Shown here piece by piece: positions 43,381 to 54,995 of a stretch of 64,000 bases of DNA; within the stretch, counting starts at the first letter, position 1; every line of letters begins with the position of its first letter. The notes under the pieces are model-generated. The model was not told where the DNA came from and ran no database searches. It worked only from the letters and a program-made list of their open reading frames with translations. The DNA is from DATLGB01 sp964242305 (GTDB lineage: Bacteria > Actinomycetota > Thermoleophilia > Solirubrobacterales > Solirubrobacteraceae), in NCBI GenBank assembly GCA_964242305.1, contig CAXTBB010000013.1, positions 29,341-93,340 on the forward strand, read 5' to 3'. A program made the translations under genes and the position numbers.

Positions 43381-44481
43381 TCAGAGTTCGTACGGAAACT
43401 GCGTCAAAACCTCGCAGCCGTCCGCGGTGACGAGCAGCAGGTCCTCGAGGCGGACGCCGCCGTAGTCGTGGCGGTAGCAGCCGGGCTCGACCGCGATGAC
43501 GTCGCCCGGGATCAGGTCGTGTCCGGAGAGGCCGAGGCCGGGCGCCTCGTGGACGTCGAGGCCGACCCCGTGCCCGAGGCCGTGGAAGAAGCCGTCCACG
43601 AGCAGGCCCTCGGCGCTGCGGGCGGTCGGCTGGCCGGCGGCCTCGAACACCTCGGAGGCGATGTCGTTGAGCGCGGTGCCGCTGACGCCGGGCCGGACCG
43701 CCTCGGTCACCCGCGCGAGCGCCTCGCGGCTGAGCTCCCAGTACGTGCGCAGCTCGGCGTCCGGTGGGCCGCCCCCGGCCACGAAGGTCCGGGTCATGTC
43801 CGCCCAGCAGCGCGACGCCGGGTCGCGCGGCCAGATGTCGACGATGACGCCGTCGCCGCGGACGATCGGCCCGCTGCCGGGGTCGTGGCCGGCGGCGCCC
43901 TGCGCGTTGGGCCCGACCACGACGTCGTCGGCGAGCAGGCAGCCGTGCTCGGCCGCCGTCGCCTGCATGGCCTTGCGCACCGCCTCCGCCGTCAGCCCGT
44001 CCGCGCACGCGTGGATGAGGTCACGGGCCACGCCCATCGCCGCGTCGGCGGCGGACTGCGCGCGGCGGATGCCGGCCAGCTGCACCTCCGTCTTGATGCG
44101 CCGGCGCTCGGTGAACGTGTCGCCGTCCACCGTCAGCTCGACGCCGTCGGCCCGCAGGACGTCCGCGAGGCCGAGCGGGAACTGCCACGGCACGCTGGCC
44201 GCGCGCACGCCGAGGTCGGCCAGCGCGCGCCGCACGACCTCGAAGCCGGCTTCCGTGCGCGGCATGCCGCCGCGCACGAGGTCCTTCATGCCGAACGTGA
44301 ACGGGTCGATGACCTCGATGTCAGGATCGGCGCCCAGCACCGTTCCCCGGTCCAGCGTGGACACGAGCGCGAGCTTGCGGTCGCCCGTCTCCACGTAGAG
44401 GAACGGGTCGCCGATCGTCGCCGGGATCGCCGCGAAGAGATCGGTGGACGTCTCGGTGTCGCCGTACATGAGCACGTTCAT
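43381..44481 (-). CDS. M24-family Xaa-Pro-type aminopeptidase
   Basis: A 366-aa metallopeptidase. The C-terminal pita-bread domain holds IVDIWPRD and the second Asp in WADMTRTF, the His in GLGHGVGLDVHEAPG, Glu in AVEPGCYRHD and Glu in GGVRLEDLLLVT: the five metal ligands. The N-terminal domain (1-150) fits creatinase/prolidase-like proteins. The ATG is chosen because it gives an ATGA overlap with purB. Its place inside the purine cluster is unexplained; it may trim peptides and simply share the promoter. Confidence 0.9.
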   Translation of the reverse strand: MNVLMYGDTETSTDLFAAIPATIGDPFLYVETGDRKLALVSTLDRGTVLGADPDIEVIDPFTFGMKDLVRGGMPRTEAGFEVVRRALADLGVRAASVPWQFPLGLADVLRADGVELTVDGDTFTERRRIKTEVQLAGIRRAQSAADAAMGVARDLIHACADGLTAEAVRKAMQATAAEHGCLLADDVVVGPNAQGAAGHDPGSGPIVRGDGVIVDIWPRDPASRCWADMTRTFVAGGGPPDAELRTYWELSREALARVTEAVRPGVSGTALNDIASEVFEAAGQPTARSAEGLLVDGFFHGLGHGVGLDVHEAPGLGLSGHDLIPGDVIAVEPGCYRHDYGGVRLEDLLLVTADGCEVLTQFPYEL

Positions 44482-45740
44482 TCGGGCAGCCTCGCAAGCA
44501 CTTCGGGGACATGGCGCAGGTAGGCGGAGGAGTCGAAGATCGCGTCCAGGTCCAGGCCGAGATCCTCCCGCTCGAGCAGCCCGCGTAGCGGCGTCTGCTC
44601 GTCCCATGCCTGCTGCGCGAGGCGCTGGACGATCCGGTAGGCGTCGTCGCGCACCATCCCGCCGGCCACGAGCGCGAGCAGCACTCTCTGGGAGAACAGC
44701 GCGCCACAGGTGATCTCGAGGTTGCGCTCCATGCGGTCGGCGTGGACGACCATCCCGCGCGCGACGCGCACGGCCAGCGACTGCATGTAGTCGAGCAGGA
44801 TCGTCGCGTCGGGCAGGATCACGCGCTCGGCGCCGGAGTGCGAGATGTCGCGCTCGTGCCAGAGGGCGACGTTCTCCACGCCCGCCTGCGCGTACCCGCG
44901 CAGCACGCGCGCGAGGCCGGTGATGCGCTCGGTGGTGATCGGGTTGCGCTTGTGGGGCATCGCGCTCGACCCCTTCTGGCCCGCCCGGAACGGCTCCTCG
45001 ACCTCGCGCACCTCCGTGCGCTGCAGGTGCCGGATCTCGGTGGCGAAGCGCTCCAGGCCGGCGCCGGCCAGGGCGATCGCCTGGAGCAGCTCGGCGTGCC
45101 GGTCGCGCGGGACGACCTGGGTGGAGACGTCCTCGCGGCCCAGCCCGAGGCGCGCCAGCACCTCGGCCTCGTAGGCCGGCGAGTGCGACGCGTAGGTCCC
45201 GACCGCCCCGCTGATCGCCCCGACGGCGGCCTGCGCGAAGGCGCGCTCCAGCCGCTCGGCGTTGCGGTGCGCCTCGAACGCGTAGCCGGCCAGCTTGAGC
45301 CCGAAGGAGGTCGGCTCGGCGTGGACGCCGTGGGTGCGGCCGACGCAGACCGTGTCGGCGAACTCGCGCGCCCGCTCGCTGAGCACCGCCACCAACGCGC
45401 GCGCGCCCGCGAGGATCGGCACCCCGGCCCGCGTGATCTGCAGGGCGAGCGCGGTGTCGAGCACGTCCGAGGACGTCAGCCCGTAGTGGATCCAGCGGCC
45501 CGCCTCGCCGGCCGACGCGCTGAGCACGTCGACGAAGGCGGCCACGTCATGGTCGGTGATCGCCTCGCGCTCCTTGACCGCCTCGACGGTGAAGGTGGCA
45601 CCCCGGATCGCCTCCCGCTCGGCGTCCGTCGGCTCGTCCAGGGCCTCCGCGGCGGCGACCTCCACGTCGCGCCACGCGGTCATCCTCGCCTCGTCGGTCC
45701 AGACGGCACCGAGCTCGGGACGGGTGTAGCGGCCGATCAC
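44478..45740 (-). CDS. purB: Adenylosuccinate lyase
   Basis: A 420-aa fumarase-superfamily enzyme acting on SAICAR and adenylosuccinate. The signature GSSAMPHKRNPITTE, the DVAAFVDVLS start, HYGLTSSDVLDTALALQ and VGRTHGVHAEPTSFG (catalytic His) are present. The GTG at 45740 (VIGRYTRPELGAVW) overlaps the end of the GGDEF/HD-GYP gene as GTGA. The stop overlaps the M24 peptidase start as ATGA. Confidence 0.97.
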   Translation of the reverse strand: MIGRYTRPELGAVWTDEARMTAWRDVEVAAAEALDEPTDAEREAIRGATFTVEAVKEREAITDHDVAAFVDVLSASAGEAGRWIHYGLTSSDVLDTALALQITRAGVPILAGARALVAVLSERAREFADTVCVGRTHGVHAEPTSFGLKLAGYAFEAHRNAERLERAFAQAAVGAISGAVGTYASHSPAYEAEVLARLGLGREDVSTQVVPRDRHAELLQAIALAGAGLERFATEIRHLQRTEVREVEEPFRAGQKGSSAMPHKRNPITTERITGLARVLRGYAQAGVENVALWHERDISHSGAERVILPDATILLDYMQSLAVRVARGMVVHADRMERNLEITCGALFSQRVLLALVAGGMVRDDAYRIVQRLAQQAWDEQTPLRGLLEREDLGLDLDAIFDSSAYLRHVPEVLARLPE

Positions 45741-47944
45741 CCGCCGGAGGCTAGAACGGCTAGGAACGCGTCGACGACCTCGGGGTCGAACTGCGTCCCG
45801 GCAGCGTCGCGGAGCTCCTGCTGCGCGGCCGCGGGGGTGAGTGCGGGGTTGCGGTACGGGCGCGCCGCGGTCATCGCCTCGTAGGAGTCGGCGACGGACA
45901 GGATGCGCGCCTCGAGCGGGATCGCCGTCCCCGAGATGCCGTGCGGGTAGCCGCCGCCGGTCCAGCGCTCGTGGTGGGCGAGCACCCAGGCGGCGATGTC
46001 GCGCAGGCCCGCGTGGGAGCAGATGCGCGCGCCGACCTCGGCGTGGCGACGGACCTCGGCCCACTCGTCGGGCTCCAGCGCGACCGGCTTGTGCAGGATC
46101 GCGTCGGAGACGGCGAGCTTGCCGATGTCGTGCAGGACACCGGCGACCTTGACCCGCTCGACCGCCTCCGGCTCGAAGCCGAGCTGGCGCGCGATGCCCT
46201 GCGCGTAGCGGCCGACCGTCTGCGAGTGCCGGGCCGTGCCTGGGTCGCGGAGGTCGAGCGTCTCGGCGAGCAGGAGGACGGCGGACAGCTGGTCGGCGCC
46301 CCGGCCGTCCTCGGTGTCGAGCGTCGCCAGCAGCGACTCGAGCGTGACGGGGTCGTAGACGACGACGCGATCGCGGCCGAGCTTCTTGGCGACGAACAGC
46401 GCCCGCGTCGCCGCCCGCAGCAGCGCGTCGGCGTCCTCGATCTGCGCGGAGCCGCCCGTCGCCGCCAGGCCGGCCGACAGCGTCAGCCCACCGGGGATGT
46501 CGATGACCTCCGCGACGGTGCGGCGCAGGGCCTCCGCCATCTGCTGCGCGTCGTCGTGGCCGAACCGCGGCAGCACCAGGGCGAAGTCCTCGCCGCCCAG
46601 CCGCGCCCCGAAGCCGTCCTCGGGCAGGGCCTCGGCGATCACCGCGGCGAGGCGCTGGAGCACCATGTCGCCGATCTCGTAGCCGAGCTCGTCGTTGATG
46701 CGCTTGAAGGCGTCCGCGTCCGCGACGACGAGGGCGACGCCCGCCGCGCCGGCCCCTGCGATGGCCGCGTCGATCGCGTGGTGCAGGTTGCGGCGGTTGC
46801 GCAGCCCCGTCAGCGGGTCGTGCTCGGCCAGGTGCGCGAGCCGCTCGCGGGCGGCCTGCGCCTCCAGCGCGGTGGCCGCCGAGTTGGCGAACGCGCGCAG
46901 GGTCCGCAGGCGCGCCGGGGTCGGGACGAGCCGGTCGTGCGGGTCCTCCGGCCACAGCATGCCCAGCAGCTGGCCCTCCTCGTCGTGCAGCGGGACGAGC
47001 AGCCAGTGGTGATCCCAGCCGTGCGGGCCGCGGCCGTTGCACCGCGAGGAGTACAGGCTGTGCAGGTGCGGCGGCGTGCGCCCGTGAGCCTGCTCGCGGG
47101 TGAGCAGCACGCAGCCCTCCGTGAGGGCGTCCGGGCACAGCAGCTGGGACAGATCGGACAGCGCGAAGCTCATCTTCGGCAGGCCCTGGGACCAATTGGC
47201 GGCCGCCCGCGGGACGAGTCGCTCGCCCTCGCGCAGCAGGACCGCGACCCGCTCGAAGCCGAGCGCGTCGCAGATGCCCTCGCACGCGGCGCTGGCGATG
47301 CCCTCGCGGCTGCGCTCGGTGCTGAAGCGGCTGGAGATGCGCAGCAGCTGCTGGACGTCCTCGCGATGGTTGCGGGCGCTCTGGGCGTGCTGGGCCGACT
47401 CGATCGCCACGCCGGCCTGCAGCGCCGCGCCGACCAGGATGTCCAGCTCCCGGTCGGTCGGGCGCTTGCCCGAGCGCGGCTCGTCGACGCTGAGGACGCC
47501 GAGGACGGCGCCGCTCACCGAGCGCAGGGGGACGAACAGGGCGTCCTCGGCCCGCCACGCGTCGGGGTCGTCGGACTCCGCGATGGGCGGGACGTAGGAG
47601 AGCGTCGCGCCGAGCTCCCAGTCGAACTCGCCGTCGCCGATGAAGTACGCGCCGCGGCGCTCGAAGCGGTCGTCGATGAGCTGAGCCCACTCCTCGGCCG
47701 GCGAGCGGGCCCCCATCAGGGTGCGGCGCGCCTCCGCGTTGCCGTGGACGGCCACCGTTTCGAAGTCGTTGAAGGCGGGCCGGTAGAGGTTGATGGCCGC
47801 CGTGGCCACGCCCATCGTCTGGGCGATCGACCGGGCGATGGCGTCGAGCGTCGGCTCGAGGTCGGGACCCGTGCGCAGGGCGGCGGCGACGGCGAGCAGG
47901 CCGTCGAGGGGGGAGCCGGAAGTGAGGGCGGAAGCAGGGGCCAT
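45737..47944 (-). CDS. GAF-GGDEF-HD-GYP cyclic-di-GMP signalling protein
   Basis: A 735-aa soluble protein. Two GAF-like domains (about residues 15-175 and 190-370) precede a GGDEF domain with LTGLRNRRNLHHAI and the active-site loop LGGEDFALVLP (GGEDF rather than GGDEF or GGEEF). The C-terminal HD-GYP domain has VLHDIGKLAVSDAILHKP and HHERWTGGGYP. It could make and degrade c-di-GMP, or the altered loop could have made the cyclase a regulatory relic. It overlaps purB by GTGA and lies 73 bases after purE, so it is transcribed within the purine cluster. No membrane segment is seen. Confidence 0.93.
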   Translation of the reverse strand: MAPASALTSGSPLDGLLAVAAALRTGPDLEPTLDAIARSIAQTMGVATAAINLYRPAFNDFETVAVHGNAEARRTLMGARSPAEEWAQLIDDRFERRGAYFIGDGEFDWELGATLSYVPPIAESDDPDAWRAEDALFVPLRSVSGAVLGVLSVDEPRSGKRPTDRELDILVGAALQAGVAIESAQHAQSARNHREDVQQLLRISSRFSTERSREGIASAACEGICDALGFERVAVLLREGERLVPRAAANWSQGLPKMSFALSDLSQLLCPDALTEGCVLLTREQAHGRTPPHLHSLYSSRCNGRGPHGWDHHWLLVPLHDEEGQLLGMLWPEDPHDRLVPTPARLRTLRAFANSAATALEAQAARERLAHLAEHDPLTGLRNRRNLHHAIDAAIAGAGAAGVALVVADADAFKRINDELGYEIGDMVLQRLAAVIAEALPEDGFGARLGGEDFALVLPRFGHDDAQQMAEALRRTVAEVIDIPGGLTLSAGLAATGGSAQIEDADALLRAATRALFVAKKLGRDRVVVYDPVTLESLLATLDTEDGRGADQLSAVLLLAETLDLRDPGTARHSQTVGRYAQGIARQLGFEPEAVERVKVAGVLHDIGKLAVSDAILHKPVALEPDEWAEVRRHAEVGARICSHAGLRDIAAWVLAHHERWTGGGYPHGISGTAIPLEARILSVADSYEAMTAARPYRNPALTPAAAQQELRDAAGTQFDPEVVDAFLAVLASGG

Positions 47945-48017
47945 CGACGCGCCGAGGGGCCGCGACGCCCCCCAGCGCGCCGCGAAATGTAGCGTGAATC
48001 TCCGCTATTTGGGGCGA

Positions 48018-48476
48018 TTAAGCCGAGAGAATGCGCGCCGCGAGGTGCGCGGCGTTGCGCGGGTTGTCGAGCCCCACGGCTGCGACGGGAACCCCCGGCG
48101 GCATCTGCACGACGGACAGGATCGCGTCCAGCCCACCGGCCGCGCTCAACCGTCCGGAAAGTGGCACACCGATCACCGGAAGCTCTGTGTGGGCGGCGGC
48201 AACCCCCGGCAGCGCGGCCGACAGCCCCGCGCCGGCGATGATCACCCGCAGCCCGCGCATGCGAGCGTTCTTGCAGTAGTCGGCCACCATCTCGGGGTCG
48301 CGGTGGGCGGACATTACCCGGATCTCGTAGCTGATGCCGAGCTCGTCGAGCACCGCACCGGCCTTCTCCATGGTCTCCATGTCGGACTTGGAGCCCATGA
48401 TGATGCCGACACGCGGCGCGTCCACCTCGATGTCCTCGAGTTGGTCGGCCTCGGTCTGGGTGATGGGGTCAGACAC
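48018..48476 (-). CDS. purE: N5-carboxyaminoimidazole ribonucleotide mutase
   Basis: A 152-aa PurE. VGIIMGSKSDMETMEKAG, YEIRVMSAHRDPEMV and IIAGAGLSAALPGVAAAHTE, LPVIGVPLSG are the catalytic core. It normally needs PurK to make its substrate, which is not in the window; a PurK-independent class II enzyme is possible. The GTG at 48476 overlaps the end of purD by 8 bases; a start at 48512 would add 12 residues. It is followed by the c-di-GMP gene. Confidence 0.95.
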   Translation of the reverse strand: MSDPITQTEADQLEDIEVDAPRVGIIMGSKSDMETMEKAGAVLDELGISYEIRVMSAHRDPEMVADYCKNARMRGLRVIIAGAGLSAALPGVAAAHTELPVIGVPLSGRLSAAGGLDAILSVVQMPPGVPVAAVGLDNPRNAAHLAARILSA

Positions 48477-49723
48477 CGGCGGCGATGTCCCGGCGCAGCT
48501 GGCGACCGTCAAAGCTGATCATGTCGGCGGCAGCATACGCAGCGCTCCGGGCGCGAGCCACGTCGCCTCCCAGCGCGGTCACGTTGAGCACGCGCCCGCC
48601 CGCGGTGACGATCGCGCCGTCGCGCTCCGCGGTGCCCGCGTGGAGGACCTCGGCCCCGGCCGCCTCGGCGTCCTCGAGTCCGGTGATGACGTCGCCGGAG
48701 CTCGAGCCGGCCGGGTAGTCCCTGGAGGCGAGCACGACGGTGACGGCGGCGCGGTCGTCCCACGTGGGCGCGGCGCCGGCGAGGCCGCCCGGTTCGGCCG
48801 CGCGCCAGAGCAGGTCGAGCAGGTCGGACGTCAGCCGGGGAAGGACGACCTGCGTCTCCGGGTCCCCGAAGCGGACGTTGAACTCGAGCACCATCGGGCC
48901 GGTGTCCGTCAGCATGAGGCCGGCGTAGAGGACGCCGTGGAAGGGAGTGCCCGCCTTCGCCAGCGCGTCGATCACCGGCTGATGGACGGTGGCGACGATG
49001 TCCTCCGCGAAGCCGTCCGGAAGGTCGGCGACCGGGGAGAAGCAGCCCATCCCGCCGGTGTTGGGACNNNNNNNNNNNNNNNNNNNNNNNNNNNNNNNNN
49101 NNNGTGTCGCCGTCGCCGATCCGCTTGTAGTCCCGGGCGGGCGCGAGCGGGACGGCGCGCTCGCCGTCGCAGAGCGCGAGCAGCGAGACCTCGTCGCCGA
49201 TTAGGTGCTGCTCGACGACGACGGGCGTGTCGCCGAAGCGCTTCTCGACCAGCATCGCCTCCAGCGCCTCGCCCGCTTCCATCTCGTCCTGCGCGATCAC
49301 GACGCCCTTGCCCGCCGCCAGCCCGTCTGCCTTCAGCACGACGGGGTACTCGCGGATGGCAGCCAGGCCCGCTTCGACGTCCTCGACCACGGCGAAGTCC
49401 CCCGTCGCGACGCCGGCCGCGCGCATGACCGCCTTCGAGAACGCCTTCGAGCCCTCCAGCGCGGCAGCCGCGCGGGACGGCCCGAAGACGCGGACGCCCT
49501 GCTCGGCGCAGCGGTCGGCCAGCCCGTCCACGAGCGGCGCCTCCGGCCCGATCACCACCAGGTCGAAGCCGCGGTAGTCGTCCCCCTCGAACGAGGCGGC
49601 GTCGCGCCGGATGCCGGCGTTGCCGGGTTGGCAGAGGACCTCAGGGCGCTGGGGAGAGCGCAGCAGCGCGCGGACGAGCGCGTGCTCACGCCCGCCAGAT
49701 CCGACGACGAGGACACGGGGCAC
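48469..49723 (-). CDS. purD: Phosphoribosylamine-glycine ligase, interrupted by an assembly gap
   Basis: An ATP-grasp enzyme joining glycine to phosphoribosylamine. The N-terminal part has VLVVGSGGREHALVRALLRS, VVIGPEAPLVDGLA, VLKADGLAAGKGVV and reaches DYKRIGDGD; the C-terminal part restarts in another frame with MGCFSPVADLP and has FNVRFGDPETQVVLPRL. The split is produced by 36 N at 49068-49103. In PurD these motifs are adjacent (DYKR-x3-GD-TGPNTGGMG), so the gene is very likely intact. With 2 missing bases the total is 1221 bases (407 codons), a normal length. The GTG at 49723 is preferred; an ATG at 49747 is possible. It is the first purine gene. Confidence 0.93.
49068..49103. other. Assembly gap (36 N)
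   Basis: A run of 36 undetermined bases inside purD. The length is a multiple of three but produces a frame mismatch, so it does not represent the true number of missing bases (see purD). Confidence 0.99.
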
Positions 49724-49810
49724 CGGTCGGAACGCTAGCGCGGCCATCCGATCTAAAAGTTTCCTGACGGTGGGTTGACACCGGCGGCGGCGATGCACGA
49801 AAGTCGCGAC

Positions 49811-50851
49811 ATGAAGCCCCTGTCCATCGGCGCCGCCACCCTCGGCGCCGCCCTCGCCTTCGCCGCGCCGGCCGGCGCCCAGTCGGGCACCGTCGTCGCC
49901 GACCACCTCAACAACCCGCGCCAGCTCGCCGTCCAGAAGAGCGGCACCGTCTTCGTCGCCGAGGCGGGCCGGGGCGGCACGAAGTGCTTCGGCACGGGTG
50001 ACGACGCCGGCTGCGCCGGCTACACGTCCGGCATCTATCGGGTCACGCCGAAGCCCAAGCGCGTCTTCGCCGGCGTCATCTCCGGCGCCGGACCGGACGG
50101 TTCGTTCGCCGGCGGCCTGTCCGCGATCGCCTTCCCCGCCTCCGGCGGCTTCGCCGGCATCGTCAACAACGTCGGCCCGGTCCCCGGCCTGGGCGCCTCC
50201 GGGCCCGAGAGCGGGAAGGTGCTCGCCCTGAGCGTCTTCAACCGCGGCGGCATCCCGCGATCGATCGCGGACGTCGCCGCGTTCGAGAACAGCGACCCGG
50301 ACGGAAACGGCCTCGACAGCAACCCGTACGGCATCGACGCCGTCGGCGACACGCTGTACGTCGCCGACGCCGGAGGGAACGACCTGCTCAAGGTCGCGCC
50401 CGGAGGGAAGGTCAGCCTGGTCGCCACCTTCCCCCAGTTCGGCGGCGGGGACGCCGTCCCGACCAGCGTGAAGGTCGGCCCCGACGGTGCCATCTATGTG
50501 GGCATGCTCGCCGAGTCCGCCGGCGAAGGCGGCGCCCGCGTCTACCGCGTCGTGCCCGGCAAGAAGCCCACCGTCTACGCGAAGGGCCTCACCACCGTCG
50601 TCGGCCTGGACTTCGACAAGGCCGGCAACCTCTACGTCGCCGAGCTGTTCGCCAACACCGTTGAGCGCATCACGCCGACGGGCCAGCGCTCCGCCATCGG
50701 CGGGGCGGGCCAGATCCCCTTCCCGGGCGGCGTCGCCATCGGCAACGACGGCTCGATCTACGTGTCCGCCTACAGCGTCGCGCCGCCCAACGGCAACCTG
50801 TTCGGGCCCAACTCCAACGGCCAGGTCCTGCGCTTCCCGCCCGCCACCTGA
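49811..50851 (+). CDS. Secreted ScyD/ScyE-like beta-propeller protein
   Basis: A 346-aa exported protein. The signal peptide is KPLSIGAATLGAALAFAAPA with cleavage near AGAQS. The rest consists of six-bladed-propeller-like repeats (NNPRQLAVQKSGTVFVAEAG, NPYGIDAVGDTLYVADAGGN, SVKVGPDGAIYVGMLAES, LYVAELFANTVERI) as in the ScyD/ScyE family. ATG 49811 is preferred over the upstream start, as it leads straight into the signal. A TTGACA lies at 49775 upstream. The function is unknown. It is divergent from purD. Confidence 0.88.
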   Translation: MKPLSIGAATLGAALAFAAPAGAQSGTVVADHLNNPRQLAVQKSGTVFVAEAGRGGTKCFGTGDDAGCAGYTSGIYRVTPKPKRVFAGVISGAGPDGSFAGGLSAIAFPASGGFAGIVNNVGPVPGLGASGPESGKVLALSVFNRGGIPRSIADVAAFENSDPDGNGLDSNPYGIDAVGDTLYVADAGGNDLLKVAPGGKVSLVATFPQFGGGDAVPTSVKVGPDGAIYVGMLAESAGEGGARVYRVVPGKKPTVYAKGLTTVVGLDFDKAGNLYVAELFANTVERITPTGQRSAIGGAGQIPFPGGVAIGNDGSIYVSAYSVAPPNGNLFGPNSNGQVLRFPPAT

Positions 50852-50866
50852 TCCTGACGCCGCTCC

Positions 50867-50890
50867 TGCGCTCGCCGTCCGGCGAGCGCA
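50867..50890. terminator. Hairpin between convergent genes
   Basis: TGCGCTCGCCG and CGGCGAGCGCA form an 11-base perfect stem 16 bases after the propeller gene and 10 before the GYD gene end. With no T tract, it is a bidirectional terminator candidate of the type usual in high-GC genomes. Confidence 0.6.
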
Positions 50891-50899
50891 CGGGGCGGG

Positions 50900-51181
50900 T
50901 CAGATGGCGTCGATGAAGTCGTCGATGGGGATCGCCGTCATCGACTCGTAGGTCGACGTCCCGCGGGAGCCGAGCTCGAGCGAGACGCGGGCCATGGTCG
51001 TCTCGTCGGGCACCTCGACGACGGAGACGAAGTCGTAGCGGCCGATCGTCGCCCACTGCGCCTTGACGGACGCGCCGATCTGCTCGACCTCCTCCGCGAC
51101 CTCCTTGATGCGCTGCGGGTTGTTCTTGACCGTCTGGACGCCCTCCGAAGACAGCTTCGCGAGCATGATGTATGTGGGCAT
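50900..51181 (-). CDS. GYD-domain protein
   Basis: A 93-aa protein starting MPTYIMLAKLSSEGVQTVKN, with VEQIGASVKAQWATIGRYDF and VVEVPDETTMARVSLELGS: the GYD (ferredoxin-like alpha/beta) family. Function is unknown; members are small cytosolic proteins found in actinomycetes. The ATG at 51181 is preferred over an earlier GTG-type start. It is divergent from the Ig-like gene, with only about 30 bases between starts. Confidence 0.88.
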   Translation of the reverse strand: MPTYIMLAKLSSEGVQTVKNNPQRIKEVAEEVEQIGASVKAQWATIGRYDFVSVVEVPDETTMARVSLELGSRGTSTYESMTAIPIDDFIDAI

Positions 51182-51212
51182 GCAGCGAAGCCTTACCGGT
51201 TTCGCCGTGTTC

Positions 51213-51825
51213 ATGCAGACTGAACGCCCCGTGGTCCCCGCCCCGCCCCCTGCCCTCGCCCCCCTGAAGCCGTGCTACGTGTCCGTCGAGTCCGCGCCGG
51301 GCACGTTCAGCTCGGAGGTCCTGGCACTGGCCGGATCGGGCTTCGACCCCGGCGAGCGGCTGTCGGTGCTCATCGACGGCGCCGTGGTCCTGACCGGGCT
51401 GACCGCCGCCGCCGACGGCACGCTGCCGGCCCAGACGGTGATGGCGCCGGTGCAGGACGCGGGCGAGCGTGCCTTCACACTCGCGCTGACCGACGCTGAC
51501 GACGCGCGGGTACGGGCGATCGCCACCGCGCGCGTCACCGCGCTCGCGGTCCGCGTCCGGCCGAAGTCGGCCCGCCCGCAGGACACGGTCCGCATCAGCG
51601 GCCGAGGCTTCACCGACAGCGGTGCGATCTACGCGCACTACGTCCGCCGCAACGTCGTGCGCCGGACCGTCCTGCTCGCGTCCTCACCGGCGGACGCGTG
51701 CGGGCGCTTCTCGGTGAAGCGCCCGCAGTTCCCGTTCCGGCCCGCCGAGGGCGTCTGGCGGGTGCAGGTCGACCAGCACGCCGACCTCGGCACGGACGGC
51801 CCCCTGGTCAACCTGACCGTCGACG

Positions 51826-51854
<29 letters not shown>
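51213..51854 (+). CDS. Ig-like/IPT-type hypothetical protein
   Basis: A 213-aa protein with two beta-sandwich-like units: residues 20-75 (FSSEVLALAGSGFDPGERLS, then LIDGAVVLTG) and 110-180 (KSARPQDTVRISGRGFTDSG, AIYAHYVRRNVVRRTVLLAS). These recall IPT/TIG-like Ig domains of secreted actinobacterial proteins, though no signal peptide is visible with this start (ATG 51180 is an alternative). The 3' end overlaps clpB by 29 bases in the convergent orientation. The function is unknown. Confidence 0.7.
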
Positions 51855-54369
<2,515 letters not shown>

Positions 54370-54379
54370 AGGTTCAAAG

Positions 54380-54406
54380 ATCTCAGTCGGAGAGACTGAG
54401 ATTATA
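54380..54406 (-). promoter_or_regulatory. clpB promoter with HAIR-like operator
   Basis: A perfect 9-base inverted repeat ATCTCAGTC-GGAGA-GACTGAGAT (54380-54402) abuts TATAAT on the minus strand (54406-54401). Read as CTCAGT-N7-ACTGAG, its AGT-N7-ACT centre has the spacing of the HspR-associated inverted repeat CTTGAGT-N7-ACTCAAG of streptomycetes. HspR is encoded at 61196-61618. The start codon is 32 bases below the -10. Confidence 0.75.
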
Positions 54407-54438
54407 GTGCCTCCGAACGCGCGTCTACGCTACTGCGC

Positions 54439-54993
54439 ATGGCGCAGAAGGTCTGTCCTCGGTGCTCCGTGCTCAGCGACACGGACGCGGATGTCTGCCC
54501 CAACTGCGGCGCGGCCTACGCCCGTGGCGGCGGGCCTGGGCCGACCGGCCTCAACAAGGGGCTGATCGCCCTCGCCGTGCTCGCCATCGCCGGCGCGGGC
54601 GCGATCATCGCGACGGCCGGCGGCGGCGACGACGCGTCCCCGAAGGCGGCGGCGGCGAAGGCGACGCAGACACCCACCGCACCCCCGCGGCACTCCATCG
54701 TGTTCTCGCAGGCGGCGGCCATCCGGGCCAAGACGCCCTACGCGCAGGTGATCGCCAGCCTGGGCACCCCGCGGCCGGACCTCCAGGGGACGCAGAAGCG
54801 CTACCTCGGCCAGAACCGCTGCATCTACTACGACCTCATCGACCAGCCGCAGACGGACGCCCAGGTCTGCTTCCGCGGGGGCCGGGTGACCGTGGTCGCC
54901 GTCAACTATCCGGGCGCCCCACCGCAGGACCCCAACGCCCGGAAGGTCAAGCCCAAGCACGCGGAGCGGCAGTCCGCCAAACAGCGCCGCTGA
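54439..54993 (+). CDS. Zinc-ribbon membrane protein
   Basis: A 184-aa protein. The zinc ribbon CPRCSVLSDTDADVCPNCG (residues 6-24) is followed by a flexible Gly/Pro linker, one transmembrane helix (LIALAVLAIAGAGAIIAT), an Ala/Lys linker and a soluble C-terminal domain with YAQVIASLGTPRPDLQGTQK and RCIYYDLIDQPQTDAQVC, reminiscent of SmpA/BamE-like small domains that begin with a G-x-P turn. It is divergent from clpB, sharing an intergenic region of 69 bases. The function is unknown. Confidence 0.8.
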   Translation: MAQKVCPRCSVLSDTDADVCPNCGAAYARGGGPGPTGLNKGLIALAVLAIAGAGAIIATAGGGDDASPKAAAAKATQTPTAPPRHSIVFSQAAAIRAKTPYAQVIASLGTPRPDLQGTQKRYLGQNRCIYYDLIDQPQTDAQVCFRGGRVTVVAVNYPGAPPQDPNARKVKPKHAERQSAKQRR

Positions 54994-54995
54994 CT

